Positions 42,943 through 54,699 of a stretch of DNA of 64,000 nucleotides are shown in pieces. Below the pieces are notes generated by a model that saw only the letters and a program-made list of their open reading frames with translations, was not told where the DNA came from and ran no database searches. The stretch lies in NCBI GenBank assembly GCA_026075535.2, contig AP026544.2, forward strand, positions 1 to 64,000. The letters are read 5' to 3'. Source of the stretch: Tricholoma matsutake (taxonomy: Eukaryota; Basidiomycota; Agaricomycetes; Agaricales; Tricholomataceae). The translations under genes and the position numbers were made by a program. The first letter of the stretch is position 1. Every line of letters starts with the position of its first letter.

Positions 42943-42950
42943 CCATGTCC
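42943..42950. repeat. KDZ target-site duplication CCATGTCC (left)
   Basis: Identical to 54614-54621. Eight-base duplications are expected for KDZ/Zisupton-like elements. Confidence 0.8.
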
Positions 42951-43172
42951 ACATAGAGCAGCTACACTGTACCGAGTAATACGGTATATAGAACGTATAC
43001 ATTGTACTGAATGATATGGGTTCATGGGGGCCTGTAGAATGCTCTCATAATAAGTATAATATGTACTACTATCAAATAGATACAGTATTAGTATTCTGGC
43101 TTGTTATTTACTTCAGAGAATGTTAATAGCCAGATCAGTCACCAATGAGATAGTGTTGGACACAATATATGG
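42951..43172 (+). repeat. KDZ left terminal inverted repeat
   Basis: Inverted relative to 54390-54613, roughly 85-90 percent identical by eye over about 200 bases, including GATATGGGTTCATGGGGGCC. Confidence 0.85.
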
Positions 43173-43285
43173 CAACAACATTGGCACCAGCAATGGAACT
43201 GGCAATGGAACCAGCAAGGGTAGTGGCAATGGAACCAGCAATGGTAGTGGCAATGGAACTGGCAATGGTAGCAGCATAAAGTATG
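43165..43285. repeat. GGCAATGGAACC minisatellite
   Basis: About ten 12-base units of GGCAATGG(A/T)A(C/G)C and AGCAATGG type, just inside the left inverted repeat. Part of the KDZ subterminal region. Confidence 0.8.
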
Positions 43286-43497
43286 GCATCAGCATCAGAC
43301 ACCACATAGTATGGGTGAATTGTGATGGTGAAGGCATCATAAATTCCTCGTGTAGCGATAATTGATTTATTGTGGTATGCAGACCTATGCATGGCACCAG
43401 CACCGGGATCACAATCATGCCGAAAATGTTCGGTGTACCAAAAGCACCAACAATTATTACTACATGTTTATGTATACAATGCAAAAGGAATTGAGCA

Positions 43498-45470
43498 TCA
43501 TGTGTCCTCCATAGTGTCCATATCATCATCAGAGCCTGACAACCAACTGCCATCAACATAACTAAAGTCCACATGAGTATAGATGGGCACTGGCAGTGTG
43601 GTGCAGGTTGGGGAGGGATGCTCTATCTGGGAGGTGCTTGGGGATTCATCACTAAAACTGCATTCCAAGTCAGAATTTGCACTCACATCATTGGCATCAG
43701 CATCAGATTCACCCAGAGATCCAGCAGAATCTGCCTCTGATGATGAGAAAAAAACCTCTGCTGCATCAGACGTGGTGGCAAAGGCTGAAGGGGGATTAGA
43801 ATGTCCAGATGAAGAGGTAGTAGAGTCATCAAAGTAGATGGCAGCGGCATCAAAGCCAGTTAGGGAACCCATACCAGCGAGGACAGGCTCGGCATTGGCA
43901 GTAGAACCCGTATGGGTGGATGATGAATCACAATCAAATGCCATGGCTACCTCAAAGGCAGTATGACAAGCATTAGCAACATCATCTTGACCTAGCCCCT
44001 GCATGAGTGCGTTGCCATGCGAATCGGCAGTGGGGAGAGGATCAGCATCAGTAGTAGAACTAGCACTGGTGGATGATGAATCAAAATCAAATGCCATCAC
44101 CACCTCAAAGACAGTATGCAGATCAGTGTCATTCGCTATATCATGGGGAATGGGGACAGAATCACAGGAATGGGGGTGGCATCAGGGTCAGCATCGGGGG
44201 CAGCTGCAGTGGGGACAGGAAGAAAGGGAGCAGTTCCAGCATTGGATACATTGGAATCAGATTCTGGAAAATAGAGCCCTGCATCGTGAGCAGTTACCAT
44301 GGGTGGTCGACTGTAGGAAGAAACTGTTGGGAGACTTGGGGTTTCTGACCACTCCTTGTTTGGTGGTGGGCCATCGGGTAGAGATGCTATGTACCCAGAA
44401 TGCTGTGCCTTTCCCTTGCCCTTCTTCTGATTGATTGCTAACACCTCATTCTCCATAATATCCACACCCCAGGTCCACTTGTAGGAGGTGGGGGGAAGGG
44501 CCTTCAGGCGCTCAAGTTCAGCCTGTGCATGTGCAGATACCCATTCCATTTCTGATTGCCTTACCCATCACCCAGTGGGTCCACAAATGTTTTTCAATGC
44601 CGATGATGTTGCCGGTGCCATTGCCATTGCTGCAGCTGGTCCCAGTGCTGGTGCTGGTGTTAACTTACTTGATTTGGACTGAATCTCCTTGAGCAGGGCA
44701 AGCTCATGGAGATGATGAAATCCTGCCGCTTTCCTCAAATTTACATTCATTTCAGCATCTGCTGCTGATTCACAGGTGCTTAGGAAGCCATGCATCACAC
44801 ATGCTTCATCAAACATATTGTGTATGAGAGTGCACAGGTCAATGCATGATTGGCAATCAACTTGGCCACTGGGAGCATCCTGCCCTGACTGGCTATCGAT
44901 GGGTGTTGAGACTGTCACAGGGGTAGAGACCCATTGCCGATAGTGATCAAGGCATTCATCTAGGGTGTCAATGCCAAATATTCTGGTGGGTGCCGGTTCT
45001 GTCTTGTGACACCACCAATCACATGCATATGACTCCACAAGATGACTAGGACTGTCGCTGGCAACACCATCATCCAACAAGGCCGAGAGAGATGGATGGA
45101 ATCCCAGGGGTAGGTGGTCATAATTCACATCGGCAAGACTGTCGGCCAAGGACCAAAGAAGGATTGGCACATCTATCATAAGGCCGATCGAGGTGCCGAT
45201 GCCGATCCAAAACATAACATACATCTGTCATACATCTCAGTGATGTATATTTACTTAATTTAGGAAAGATCTTCAACTTACAACCTTGGCATAGAGAATT
45301 CTTTGTGTCCAACTTTGTTTTACAAAGTTTGCCTGGTCTACCTCCAACAAAACCTGGCGGAATTGGGACTCTGCATACCAAATGATCTCTTGTGCACACC
45401 TTTGGAGTTGCACTTTTGGGCCCGATTGCAAAGAAAAATGGCTGTAGACTGAGAGACTTTTGTTTGACAT
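43498..45470 (-). CDS. KDZ accessory gene 1
   Basis: Minus-strand blocks in order: 45470-45280 (MSNKSLSVYSHFSLQSG, ending at a GTAAGT donor), 45224-44568 (218 codons; SLADSLADVNYDHLPLGF, IFGIDTLDECLDHYRQW), 44549-44136 (MEWVSAHAQAELERLKALPP, KKGKGKAQ) and 44103-43498 (an acidic Ser/Asp/Ala-rich tail ending DDDMDTMEDT, stop TGA). Introns are inferred and not all placed. No known domain; an acidic, largely disordered protein with a helical middle. It lies downstream of the transposase on the same strand, inside the inverted repeats, so it belongs to the element. I cannot say whether it helps transposition. Confidence 0.5.
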
Positions 45471-45535
45471 GGTTTTACCGATCGTGGTTGGTTATTAAGA
45501 TAATCATATTTACATCAAGGTTACATAATCATCAG

Positions 45536-48500
45536 TCACAAAGGGGAGATATAATCAGCATTTGTTAATCTAAACACTTTGTCAGCCCTCAAAGCTAATT
45601 CATACCATGAAGCACATTGACAATTAGCATAAGCAAGTGGACCAGGAAGGGTATTGTTGGACTCTGAGGCTGACTGCCACCATTGGCTGTGATGGATGAA
45701 ATACTGCACAGTCCACTGCATTTCATATGTGATGAGTAGAAACTCATCCCTCCACTGATTTCTCTGAGCCTGTGAACAAAGCCAGTGTATGCATCTGACT
45801 ATGAAAAATGTGAGCACAACAAATAGAGATGACCACCCAAAAAAATTTACATTCCCAGAATGGACTGAGGTCGGCATCAGAAGTGGGTACGGCTGCAGCC
45901 CTGCTCCCACCATTGGCACTGACGCCACTGTTGGCTAAGACACCAGTACAAAAGGAATTATGCCAAATCCAGGACAGACGAACAGAGGTGGAGCCAGCTA
46001 CATTTGGATTCAAAATAGCTGTGCTGGCGTTGAGGTCATCCTTGGTTACCCGCTGAAACATACTCAATGTGTCAGCATCACAATACAGTGCCAGCAATCA
46101 GCTATGGCAATGGTTATACATCCGAGCGTGCAAGCTAATTTTGTTAACCAACTCATGGAGAACAGCTCGTGACCAGGTGCAAACTCCCTTTTGCAGTGCT
46201 GCTCGCATGATATGTGAATATTGAAATGATTTTTCAGCAATGAGCTCCCACAGCTGATGCAGCAGTCAGCTTGCCTGACACTTCCAGAGCTTAATCTCTA
46301 CCTCAGCCAGGTGGCCATGACAAGGGAGGGTTACTTGTTGCTCCTCCACTGAAATAATAGATGTTGCAGGAAGGTTTGATGGGCCAGCTGCTGATGCCAT
46401 TGCCGGTGCCGATGCCTCATCATCATCAAGTTCACCTGGGGTATCAAATTCGCCTTCATTATCACAGTTGATCCACAAGGAAGCAATGTCATGATCGGCT
46501 ATGTTGGCAGCATTTTGTAACTGGGTTAAGGTTACCATATGGGATGTCAGAGCTTCTCTTTCCTGTTCAACAGTTTGTGTGTCAGAAATGTGAGGTGATT
46601 TACCTAGTCGATGGACTTCGTCTCGCAATTCAATCCTGGTGACAATAAATGATTGGTTGTCATCTGGGGTAGGCAGTGGAACTCACTGCATTTGCTGAAA
46701 AAGAATAGTAAAATCAATCCACTCCTCAACCATGGATTGAACCAGTGCCATTCCTGAAGAAGAGGCCGCACCCAAGGCGAATCCTGATCCTGCTGCCACG
46801 TCTGATATCTGCATGGCATACATGTCCATTACCTTGATATCTGTAAGTCTTCTGGTTTCTGCTGAGATGACTTCATCCTCCCATTGTTCAATTGGTTGCT
46901 GGCTGAATGCTGCCATTAGTTCAGTGTGGTATAGGCCAAGTTGTGTGGAGCTCTCAAGTGCTTCCCGAGCTTTTGCACATGTGACCATCATACCGAGCAT
47001 TTTCTTGTGATTTGAATCTGTAGCATGATCACCAAGCATTTCTGCCCAATGTGGCAAGGTTGCTGTTCTGACTGTTGGGGAGATGGAATTCAGTGTTGCC
47101 CACAGAGACTCAAGTATTTCTCCTGCTACGATGCCAGATCCTGGGATGAAAGACAGAGCATAGCAAAAAAAGCATTCATCTTTGTGGCCATGAACATGTA
47201 AAAGCCCGTCGATCGTCAAGCCAGCCAGAAGATGGGCACCAATACATTCCTGAAGGGAGATAATGTACTGGCAGACAATGTCATAAATGAGCATGACTCC
47301 CTGTTGAGGGTCAACTCTAGTGATCTTCAGTGCTTGAAGAAAAGCAAAGTCGATATTCTTCTGCTGTTCTCCATGAAACAGGTCTACCAATGCATTGGGA
47401 ACATAACATCCATGCCGTGCACATGCAATGGCTGCGCATCCAGTCCTGTCACATGCCTTAGATGCCAGAAAAGCATTCACAATGGCTAGGAATTTATTTT
47501 TGCAAGGGGCCTTCTGAAAGACTGGATAGAAATCAGATTGGCATTGGGGCAGGCAGTGGGAATGGCAATGGCAATGGCTGCCATCAAGGGAATGTACCTA
47601 CCGTTAATCATTCTATGGCGGCTTGGAGAAAGCGATGATATTCAGCCTGATTTGGGGCCATCCCATCTCCATCCCATAGCCATATGTCAGTTTCTGAGCT
47701 TTTCTGCCAGACATGATCAGCTTTGAAATTGCCATTGGCCCCGAATATGCATTTGAAAACAAATCTGAATGGCAATGTGTCATTATCCATGCCACTGCAG
47801 AGACATTCTGTCACCCACCAGTTCACATCGTCCTTCCAATTTTCTGGTATGTTTATGCCTACTTGAGGACATGCTGGGCAGAAATTAGCAAGTGTTCCTG
47901 GTTCGGGATTCAAAGGATCTTTTTGATTGTGTCCATACCCTGCCCACTTCCATCTTTTCATCCAACACCATAAGTGGGACATGCACCGAAGCTCATGGTA
48001 GATATTGACCACTTTTGGCAGGCCTCATTGGCAATGTTACATGCCAAATCAGCTGGTAAAACTGATAGGCTGAGGCCTTTAATTCCAGATCACAGAGCCA
48101 AAAATAGTCTAGGACCTGCACAGTGAACAGAGTCTGTACATTGGTGAAGCTTGTGGGTAGTAAGTTGCTGGTTACCAGGTCCAAGGGAATTCAGTGTTCC
48201 CCCTGACACTGGCAGGTAACCATCACCATGTGATGTATTCCATTTGTATGGACCACATGAATATAACTGTTGTTCAAGGCATCAGCAGTGGGAACGGCAT
48301 TGGCAGTCAGATTTATGGTAGGCAAATATGGCTGAAAGGCATGGACGTCTTCATTGGCTTGTTGAACTTCAGATTCATCATTGCCATCAAAGAAGTCTTC
48401 ATAACCATGCTCAGCATGAACATTACCATCCCCTTGACCCCAAAGGGAATCAAGGTGATCCAAAAAGGCTGAGTCGGCAGCAGTTTCATCATCCAAAAAG

Positions 48501-49332
48501 GCAGAGTCAGTGGCAGTTTCACTTTCCCACTCATGATATGGCTCCAATGCTGAGTGAGGCAAAGTCAGCCATTGCCGCTGCTGCTGCCAATCGTTGGCCT
48601 GAGCACTTTCTGACTCTTGATCTGCTTGATCCTTCATGTATTCAAATGACTCCAGATACTGCACTTGAAAGTCCAAGGCTTGACAAATGGGATGATCGGT
48701 GTTGTGCTGGACTAAAATGTATGTGCTGACCTCCCGTAGTTCCACCTGGCAGAAGTGCGTGCCAGTCCAGCATTCAATGCGATGGAAAGGATTTTGCCTG
48801 TGAGTTACATGCATGCATGAGCAGCAAAGCGTGGTTCCCAGTGAACAATCGACACATCACCAAATTGCCTGTTTATTGAATGCACAGTAGTTGCAAACTT
48901 GTTTGTCAACCAACCATGCCTGCTGAGTGAGGGATGCTTGCAGCAATTCATCTATTCATCCCACAAACTCCAGTACATAGTCTCGCTGTCTCTATTATGT
49001 TTTAATGAGCATTGTTCTGTAAGCAATCAGTGTCAGAAACTAACCTTGCTGATGCAGGGCTGGGTTGGCTCGGCGGGCACCTGCGGTTCTTCCATGTCCC
49101 ATTCTGGAACACCACTGGGATAATCCTGTATAACAGAAATAGATTGAACCTGTTCCTGTTCCTCTACATCCCTCAGTGGGACCATGACTCACTGTCTTTT
49201 TGGATCAGCCTTCATCATGACCTCAACTTCTACATGTGTAACAGTATCCACTGTAGCATCGTTGTTCTCCCACAGGGAGGCATTCTTCTTTGATCTTCTC
49301 TTGTGCTTGACAGGAACATATTCTAGGTCCAT
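45536..49332 (-). pseudogene. KDZ transposase, CxC2-type, with at least two TGA stops
   Basis: ATG at 49332 (MDLEYVPVKHKRRSKKNA). Conserved blocks in order: HRIECWTGTHFCQVELRE, a Cys-rich region HVVHTNGIHHMVMVTCQCQG (about 48260-48195), LFTVQVLDYFWLCDLELKAS, WAGYGHNQKDPL..FCPACPQVGIN (47900s), the core CARHGCYVPNALVDLFHGEQ, YDIVCQY, LFHVHGHKDECF-like and VAGEILESLWATLNSISPTV (47480-46683), and a C-terminus ASTAILNPNVAGSTSVRLSW (46030s) and WRDEFLLITYEMQWTVQYF (about 45720). An 88-base intron (47514-47601) is clear. In-frame TGA codons at 48191-48193 and 47608-47610 fall where I expect Arg. Several other Arg positions read Trp or Cys. The family is certain; exon limits are approximate. Confidence 0.85.
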
Positions 49333-49496
49333 GGTGATTGGAGATGAACCAAACCGATGACCTTATTGTACTATCGGCCTCATGTTACTATCAACCTCAT
49401 GTGATCCTCATGTTATCCTTGTGTGATCCCCTCATGCCGATGAAATATTTTATGTCAATCAGAAGAATGATTCTTCCTTTACAATAATTCCCTCAA
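49333..49496. promoter_or_regulatory. Divergent promoter, KDZ transposase / accessory gene 2
   Basis: 164 bases between two opposed ATG codons. It contains short repeats, CTCATGT(T/G)A and CCTCATG, four times at about 49379-49435. A shared regulatory region is inferred from the layout only. Confidence 0.45.
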
Positions 49497-51942
49497 ATGC
49501 CACCTGGGCCATCAGAGAATCTGTGGTTGAGAAAGTACTGGAAGGGAGGCAGATATATGGATGAAGAGCAGAGGATCATAGAGCCATATAAAGTTTCTTT
49601 CCGATTGCAGCAATCAAAAGCTGGCTGATTGCAAATACTCAAGACCAACATCCTCCCAGCAATGTTCAACTATTGGGCAGCAATTGACAAGGCCCCTGTG
49701 GATCAGGAGGAGAGTTGCCTTCATGCCAAGGTAAACTCACAAGGATGTGAAGGTTGTACTACTGATCACATCGCCAGGAACTAACAACCTGGCTTTCCAA
49801 CAACTGGTGAATGACTCAAGGACTCTCACGGAAATTGAACAACTTCAAAGTCAAGCAGTTGGAAGTCATTTGGAGCTTGTACCACAACCGAGTCATGCAA
49901 GAGATCATGAACATGTTACATGTTGAGGATGCCACCACGAGTACACCAGGATGGTTCCAAATGTGAATGCCGGCTATCAAGAATGTTTACGACCAGATGA
50001 CTACAGAGGAGAAGTTAGGTGTGCATGACGAGTGGGATCAGATAATGTATCAAGGATATCCTGAAGAGACAAAGCAAAGGTGAGTAGTTCCCAATGCCAA
50101 TGCTGCTCCCAATACCAATGCCAGACCTTACAGTCTTGCAGCAAAATACCTGCTTAAGCATGTGCAGGAGAATGCTCAACAACAGTGGCTAGAAATGGGG
50201 GCATTGTCAGTAACCATGACAGCCTATGTCCACCCTAAGGGTTTGCTGGTTGTTGACATGAGAGTCCCTGAAGTTATGATGGCCGATGCCGATGCTGATG
50301 CCGATGCTGATGCTGTTTGCAGTCATGACCATATGGCCAATCTGATAGCCACCCCTACACGATCATTTCTAGACACATATCCCAGTGCAGTAACTGAACT
50401 GAAGTGAAACTTCATGACTTATGTGAAGGCTTTACTCACACTGGACATTACATCAATGGCAACAGCAATACAACACAAAGAAAAGCTAAGCAGATTACTA
50501 AAGACTAATGATGGCTTCCTGATCCTTCCGACACCATGGAATGCCTCACTGTATACCAAAAAGGAGTTGGAAGTAATGTATACCTTATATGTTGGGTAGT
50601 ATGATGGTACATCAAGCTCCTAGTCCAGAAACAATTACTTATATCCATGCAGTACTAGCCAATAATGGTTGTAATTGCCATATCCCATTCAAAGCAAATG
50701 CTGATCACACTTCTTCTTTCATTAGTCCTGAATATCTCCCAGCCTGGTTCAAATTCACAGGCCCAAGGAACATGCAGAAGAGTACCATGGAAGACTTCTT
50801 CGACCACATTTCACAGCAGCAAATGGCACAGGGGCCAGAAAGAGCCTTCAGGTTCAAGGGAATCAAAGCAGATAATGGGACTGTGGCTCCCACACACTAT
50901 CCAGGTGATTTGAATCCCCTTCCACCTTCCTGACATAAACCAAAATGCAGTAGTCAAAGGAATGCCAATGCCATGCCCGATGCCAAATCAGTGACTGGCA
51001 CCAGTCACCATCTCACTGCCGAGTCCAATGCTGATCCCCAAGCAAGTGAAATCGAGAAAACACAAAGGGAAATCTAAGGGAAAGCAACCCCGTCGACAAT
51101 CAACCACAGCACAGCCATCCAATTCTGAACCCAATGCCGCTGCTGATCATGGCCCTATGACCGGCCACCAACCTGATGCTGATGCCCAAAGCTGCGATCG
51201 CAATACAGCAAGACAGTCATCCTATGTGCAAGTCAATCAGGCTACAATGGATATGCTCTACACAGCTGGTGTCACTCATCCCCAGCCGATTAATGGTCCC
51301 AGTGATGGTGAACCAGAGTATCTCATTCCTCATCAGATTTACATGAGGTACATGTACATCACACAACCATCAGTTCCGAATGACACTGTGAACAAACTCC
51401 CATGCCCGATTGATCCATCTCTGTTAGAAGAAAACACCACTTCACCTCAAGAGCAAGTACCATGTCCTAAACCTCAATGACTTGTTGGAGGAAAGCAGAC
51501 CGAACACCCTATTGCAAGGGCAAGGGCAAGGGCACTCATTGCTTTAGGTATGCCATTGGCAATGGCCCAAGTAGTGTCAGCCCAAGTAGCACCAGCAACG
51601 GCCCAAGTAGGAATGGCCACAGCACAGGCGGCAACAGCCACATTGATGTTAGCAACAGCCCAAGTAGTCTCGGCCCAAGTAGCAATGGCAACAGCCCAAG
51701 TAGGAATGGCCACAGCATGGGCAACAACGGCCACAGTTGACCCCACCATGGCCCAGAACACATTGCAACAGATGACACCACCATCATCTCAAAGCACTGA
51801 GCTTCCTCAAATTCCATCAGCATCGGCACTTGCTCGACAGACCCAAAAGACAGCTGATGACCTTGCACAGGAGGAAGCCATCTCAACCCAGACTGTTGGG
51901 AGAAGACCAAGAAATAAAAGAGTCAAATTTGTAGACCAATAG
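49497..51942 (+). pseudogene. KDZ accessory gene 2, with in-frame TGA stops
   Basis: ATG at 49497 opens MPPGPSENLWLRKYWKGGRY. Later blocks: 50162-50599 (EMGALSVTMTAYVHPKGLLV; a TGA at 50405-50407 interrupts TELK..NFMTYVKALLTLD), 50589-50933 (YIHAVLANNGCNCHIPFKAN, FFDHISQQQMAQGPERAFRF) and 51028-51942 (basic KSRKHKGKSKGKQPRR; a TGA at 51478-51480; then an Ala/Gln/Val/Thr repeat; and RRPRNKRVKFVDQ before TAG). Introns are not fully resolved. No known domain; the basic tail suggests nucleic-acid binding. It is divergent from the transposase. The degraded frame parallels the transposase decay. Confidence 0.45.
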
Positions 51943-52002
51943 ATTTCTATCAATTATATACATATGAAAGTCTAATATTTTTTACATGTGTAAAGAAAAT
52001 GT

Positions 52003-53435
52003 CTATTCCTTTCTCCCTTGCTTGGCATCACCTCTGTCCTCAGAAGTTCCCACTCTTTTCTTAGGATTTGGCTGAGGGGTGGTACTTCTGGAAAGTGGTC
52101 CAGCTGGACCAGGTGTAAGTCCACGAGGGGATTGGCACAACTGTGGCATGTACACAGTTGGCTCATTGTCAGGATCGGCCATGTGAACATCAACATCCAC
52201 AGCTGTTGGCATATGTATTAGATAGTGGTTTTGTCATGATATGGAAGAACTCACCTTTTGATTTGCCCTTTTCTTTTCATGTGAAATGGTGAGGCAATTC
52301 TGTGCCACTATGTTCACTGGAGAATCATGTTCTCTTCATTTGTCTTCTTGATTCTTTTTTTGTTTTCTTTCTTGAGACTCGGTCCTCATCTTCTGGATTG
52401 CATCGAACCTTGCCACACCTGCAGTAGTAGCATGCTGTTTTTCCATTTCCCTGCACCCAACACTCACGCTTAAGCCTTATACATCGTGCACATGGCATTG
52501 TCCTGAGATTCCCTCACAGGCATGCTTGTGCTCTTGCTGTGGTGTCCCACTTGTGCCTCTTCCTGGAATTGGTAGCGGTGTCGCTCTCCTCTATTTTGTC
52601 TTCTCCACTATTGGACTCCTCAGCTGCTTCTTCATTCCGGAATTCATCATCTGATCCACTGCTACTCTCCACCACCCATGGCCTGGGTGTCACTGTGATA
52701 GCCAGCACCTTTGGTCACGATCAGTGCTGGGCAGGAGCTGGATGACTTGATCCGGAAGCTACTGGTTGGGCCCCCATGTTGGCTGCTGGTGGTGGTGCCA
52801 TTGCCAGTGCCGGTGTCGCTTTTGCACTCTTTCCTGGGGCTGGCCTTTGTTTCCTCATGACAATGCCATCTCTCCTCTCTGTTCTGCTGCCATACCAGAT
52901 GTGACCGCCATTGCCATTGCTGTTGCTGGTTTTCCAGCTGTTGCTGCTGCTGCTACCCCTTCCGCTGCTGTTGCTGCTTTGGTCACACCTTTTTCTCATT
53001 GAAGCTCTTCATTGCCCTCTGTTGACCTTCAATGAAACCTTTGTTCCCTGTCTTGTCTGAATTGAACCAAGCCACCACAAATCCCCACAAGAATGCATCA
53101 GCCTCAAAGACTTCCTGAATGTCAGCCATGAGATTCTGCTTTCTCCACCCAAATAATGTTTTCTGCAGGATGTTAGTGCATGGTTGGTTTGATATTACAT
53201 ATCCACTCACAAGCTCCACCTTTCTTTCCTTCATCACAGCCTTGAGGTTTTTTTCATGAATTCCTTGGTGAATCACTTGCTCAATCTGGCTGATGTGGCT
53301 GAGTACTTGTTCACGTGTGACATTCATGTTGGATGAATCAGCTGTGGGTGCGGGTGTGGGGTCGGGTTGGATGGATGATGCTGATCGATGGATGTTGATA
53401 AGAAAAAAAGTGAAAAGATGAAAATCAACAGTCAT
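52003..53435 (-). CDS. KDZ accessory gene 3
   Basis: Minus-strand blocks: 53435-52983 (SNMNVTREQVLSHISQIEQV, LFGWRKQNLMADIQEVFEAD, WFNSDKTGNKGFIEGQQRAM), an Ala/Thr-rich stretch, 52708-52514 (acidic, SSSGSDDEFRNEEAAEESNS) and 52212-52003 (VDVDVHMADPDNEPTVYMPQ and a basic NPKKRVGTSEDRG tail). The N-terminal block looks helical. No known domain. Introns are inferred between blocks. Divergent from accessory gene 4, whose ATG is at 53514. Confidence 0.4.
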
Positions 53436-53513
53436 GTGTTGTGGATTGATATGTACCGCTGATTAAACGGCATTTGTTGATATCACCCTGTTATCATCTC
53501 TGTTATCTATACC

Positions 53514-54261
53514 ATGAGTGATCAGCAAAGCAACACTTATATTCTTGATGGATATGTCGCTATCCGAGGTGACAATGGGCAGCACTATCTTGTGCCCTCT
53601 TTTATGATTCCAGCTACGCAACAAGCAATGGAGGCATATTGCAAGAAGGTTGAAGTTGATGTACACATGGCAGATGGGGGGGTAAGATTTTCTTTTTTTC
53701 GAAGTGTCATTATATCCTTGGGCCGATGTCAGGCTGTTGGCCAATGCTGTCTATGGCCAATGCCATGCCTTGACCGATGCCATGTGTTGGCCGATGCTGT
53801 CTGTTGGCTGATGCCTTCTCTGGGCTCCTGCTGGCTTGTCTATCCATCCCTCTCACTGATGAATTTATAGTCTGGAAACATGAGGGATACACCATCCTAC
53901 CTAGTGGCCTGGAATATGCTACAGCTACCAGCCAATCCAGTAAGTGCTGTGTCCTCATTTGCATGACTGTTAGTTAATCCTGTTGCAGACTTTGACAAAC
54001 AGGGAGCTGTTGGGCTGCCATGCCAAAGTGAAAGCCCTGCAAAACAAGCTTGGCACCTCTTACAAGGATGCCAGCCATTGTCTCTACATGGCTGAGGTTG
54101 AGATGCTGGAACAGCAAGATATCATGTTATGCACATATGCAACTTTGAAGAAGAGGATGGAATGTGATATGACATCATTCAAACAGCGATTGTCAAACAT
54201 TCCACTCAGATCATCATCCCATGACAAGAACATGGCCAATCCTGCCGATTCTCAGAATTAG
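53514..54261 (+). CDS. KDZ accessory gene 4
   Basis: Exon 1 from ATG 53514 reads MSDQQSNTYILDGYVAIRGD, then GQHYLVPSFMIPATQQAMEA, ending VDVHMADGG near a donor at about 53682. A central exon gives DEFIVWKHEGYTILPSGLEY. The last exon (53983-54261) gives LTNRELLGCHAKVKALQNKL and KDASHCLYMAEVEMLEQQDI, a probable coiled coil, ending in TAG. I have seen proteins with the pattern GYL.M..DG..YLVP.FM.PAT in agaric genomes; no function is known. It shares the phrase DVHMAD with accessory gene 3. No premature stop noted. Confidence 0.5.
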
Positions 54262-54389
54262 GTTGTATCGACATTGTTATATTAAGGTAGAATGAACACT
54301 GTTGTTTAGTTGGTTTTGTGATTTATATGCCCGATTCCATATGAAAGATATTGGATTCCCACCACACATATATGCCAATGCCGCTGCCA

Positions 54390-54613
54390 TTGCAGTTGCC
54401 ATTTACTGTGTACAACACTACCTCGTAGGTCACTAATCTGGCTATTAACATTCCCCATAGTAAATAACAAGCCAGAATACTAACTATTTGATAGTAGTAC
54501 ATATTATACTTATTATGAGAGTGTTCTACAGGCCCCCATGAACCCATATCATTTGGTACAATGTATATGTTCTATATACCATATTACTCGGTACAGTGTA
54601 GCTTCCCTATCTG
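54390..54613 (-). repeat. KDZ right terminal inverted repeat
   Basis: Reverse-complement partner of 42951-43172, ending CTATCTG and followed by CCATGTCC (54614-54621). Confidence 0.85.
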
Positions 54614-54699
54614 CCATGTCCACTCCCAATCTCCCATCCCGTATTCCCAAATTGCTGATATTATGAGTCACCGCATGCATGCAGCTAGGTCATACTGTT

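Larger units (their letters stand above)
42951..54613. mobile_element. KDZ-type DNA transposon, 11.7 kb, five genes
   Basis: The ends are inverted copies of a roughly 200-bp repeat (42951-43172 and 54390-54613). They share for instance AGCTACACTGTACCGAGTAATA and CATAATAAGTATAATATG, and are flanked by the 8-bp duplication CCATGTCC. Inside are a KDZ transposase (-), one further minus gene, and three genes arranged as two divergent pairs with it: transposase/gene 3 (start codons 165 bp apart) and gene 4/gene 5. The words (T)GCCA(A/T)TGCC recur across the whole element. KDZ elements (Kyakuja, Dileera, Zisupton) are a DNA transposon class expanded in agaric fungi. Premature TGA codons suggest that this copy is no longer autonomous. 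Confidence 0.85.

Noticed and set aside
43120..43392. Gly/Asn/Ser-rich ORF and its antisense
   Set aside because: Translation of the GGCAATGGAACC minisatellite at the KDZ end.
51474..51910. ORFs on both strands encoding Ala/Val/Trp or Leu/Pro repeats
   Set aside because: Products of the CCAAGTAGCAATGGC repeat inside KDZ accessory gene 2; only the plus frame that continues into RRPRNKRVKF is plausible.
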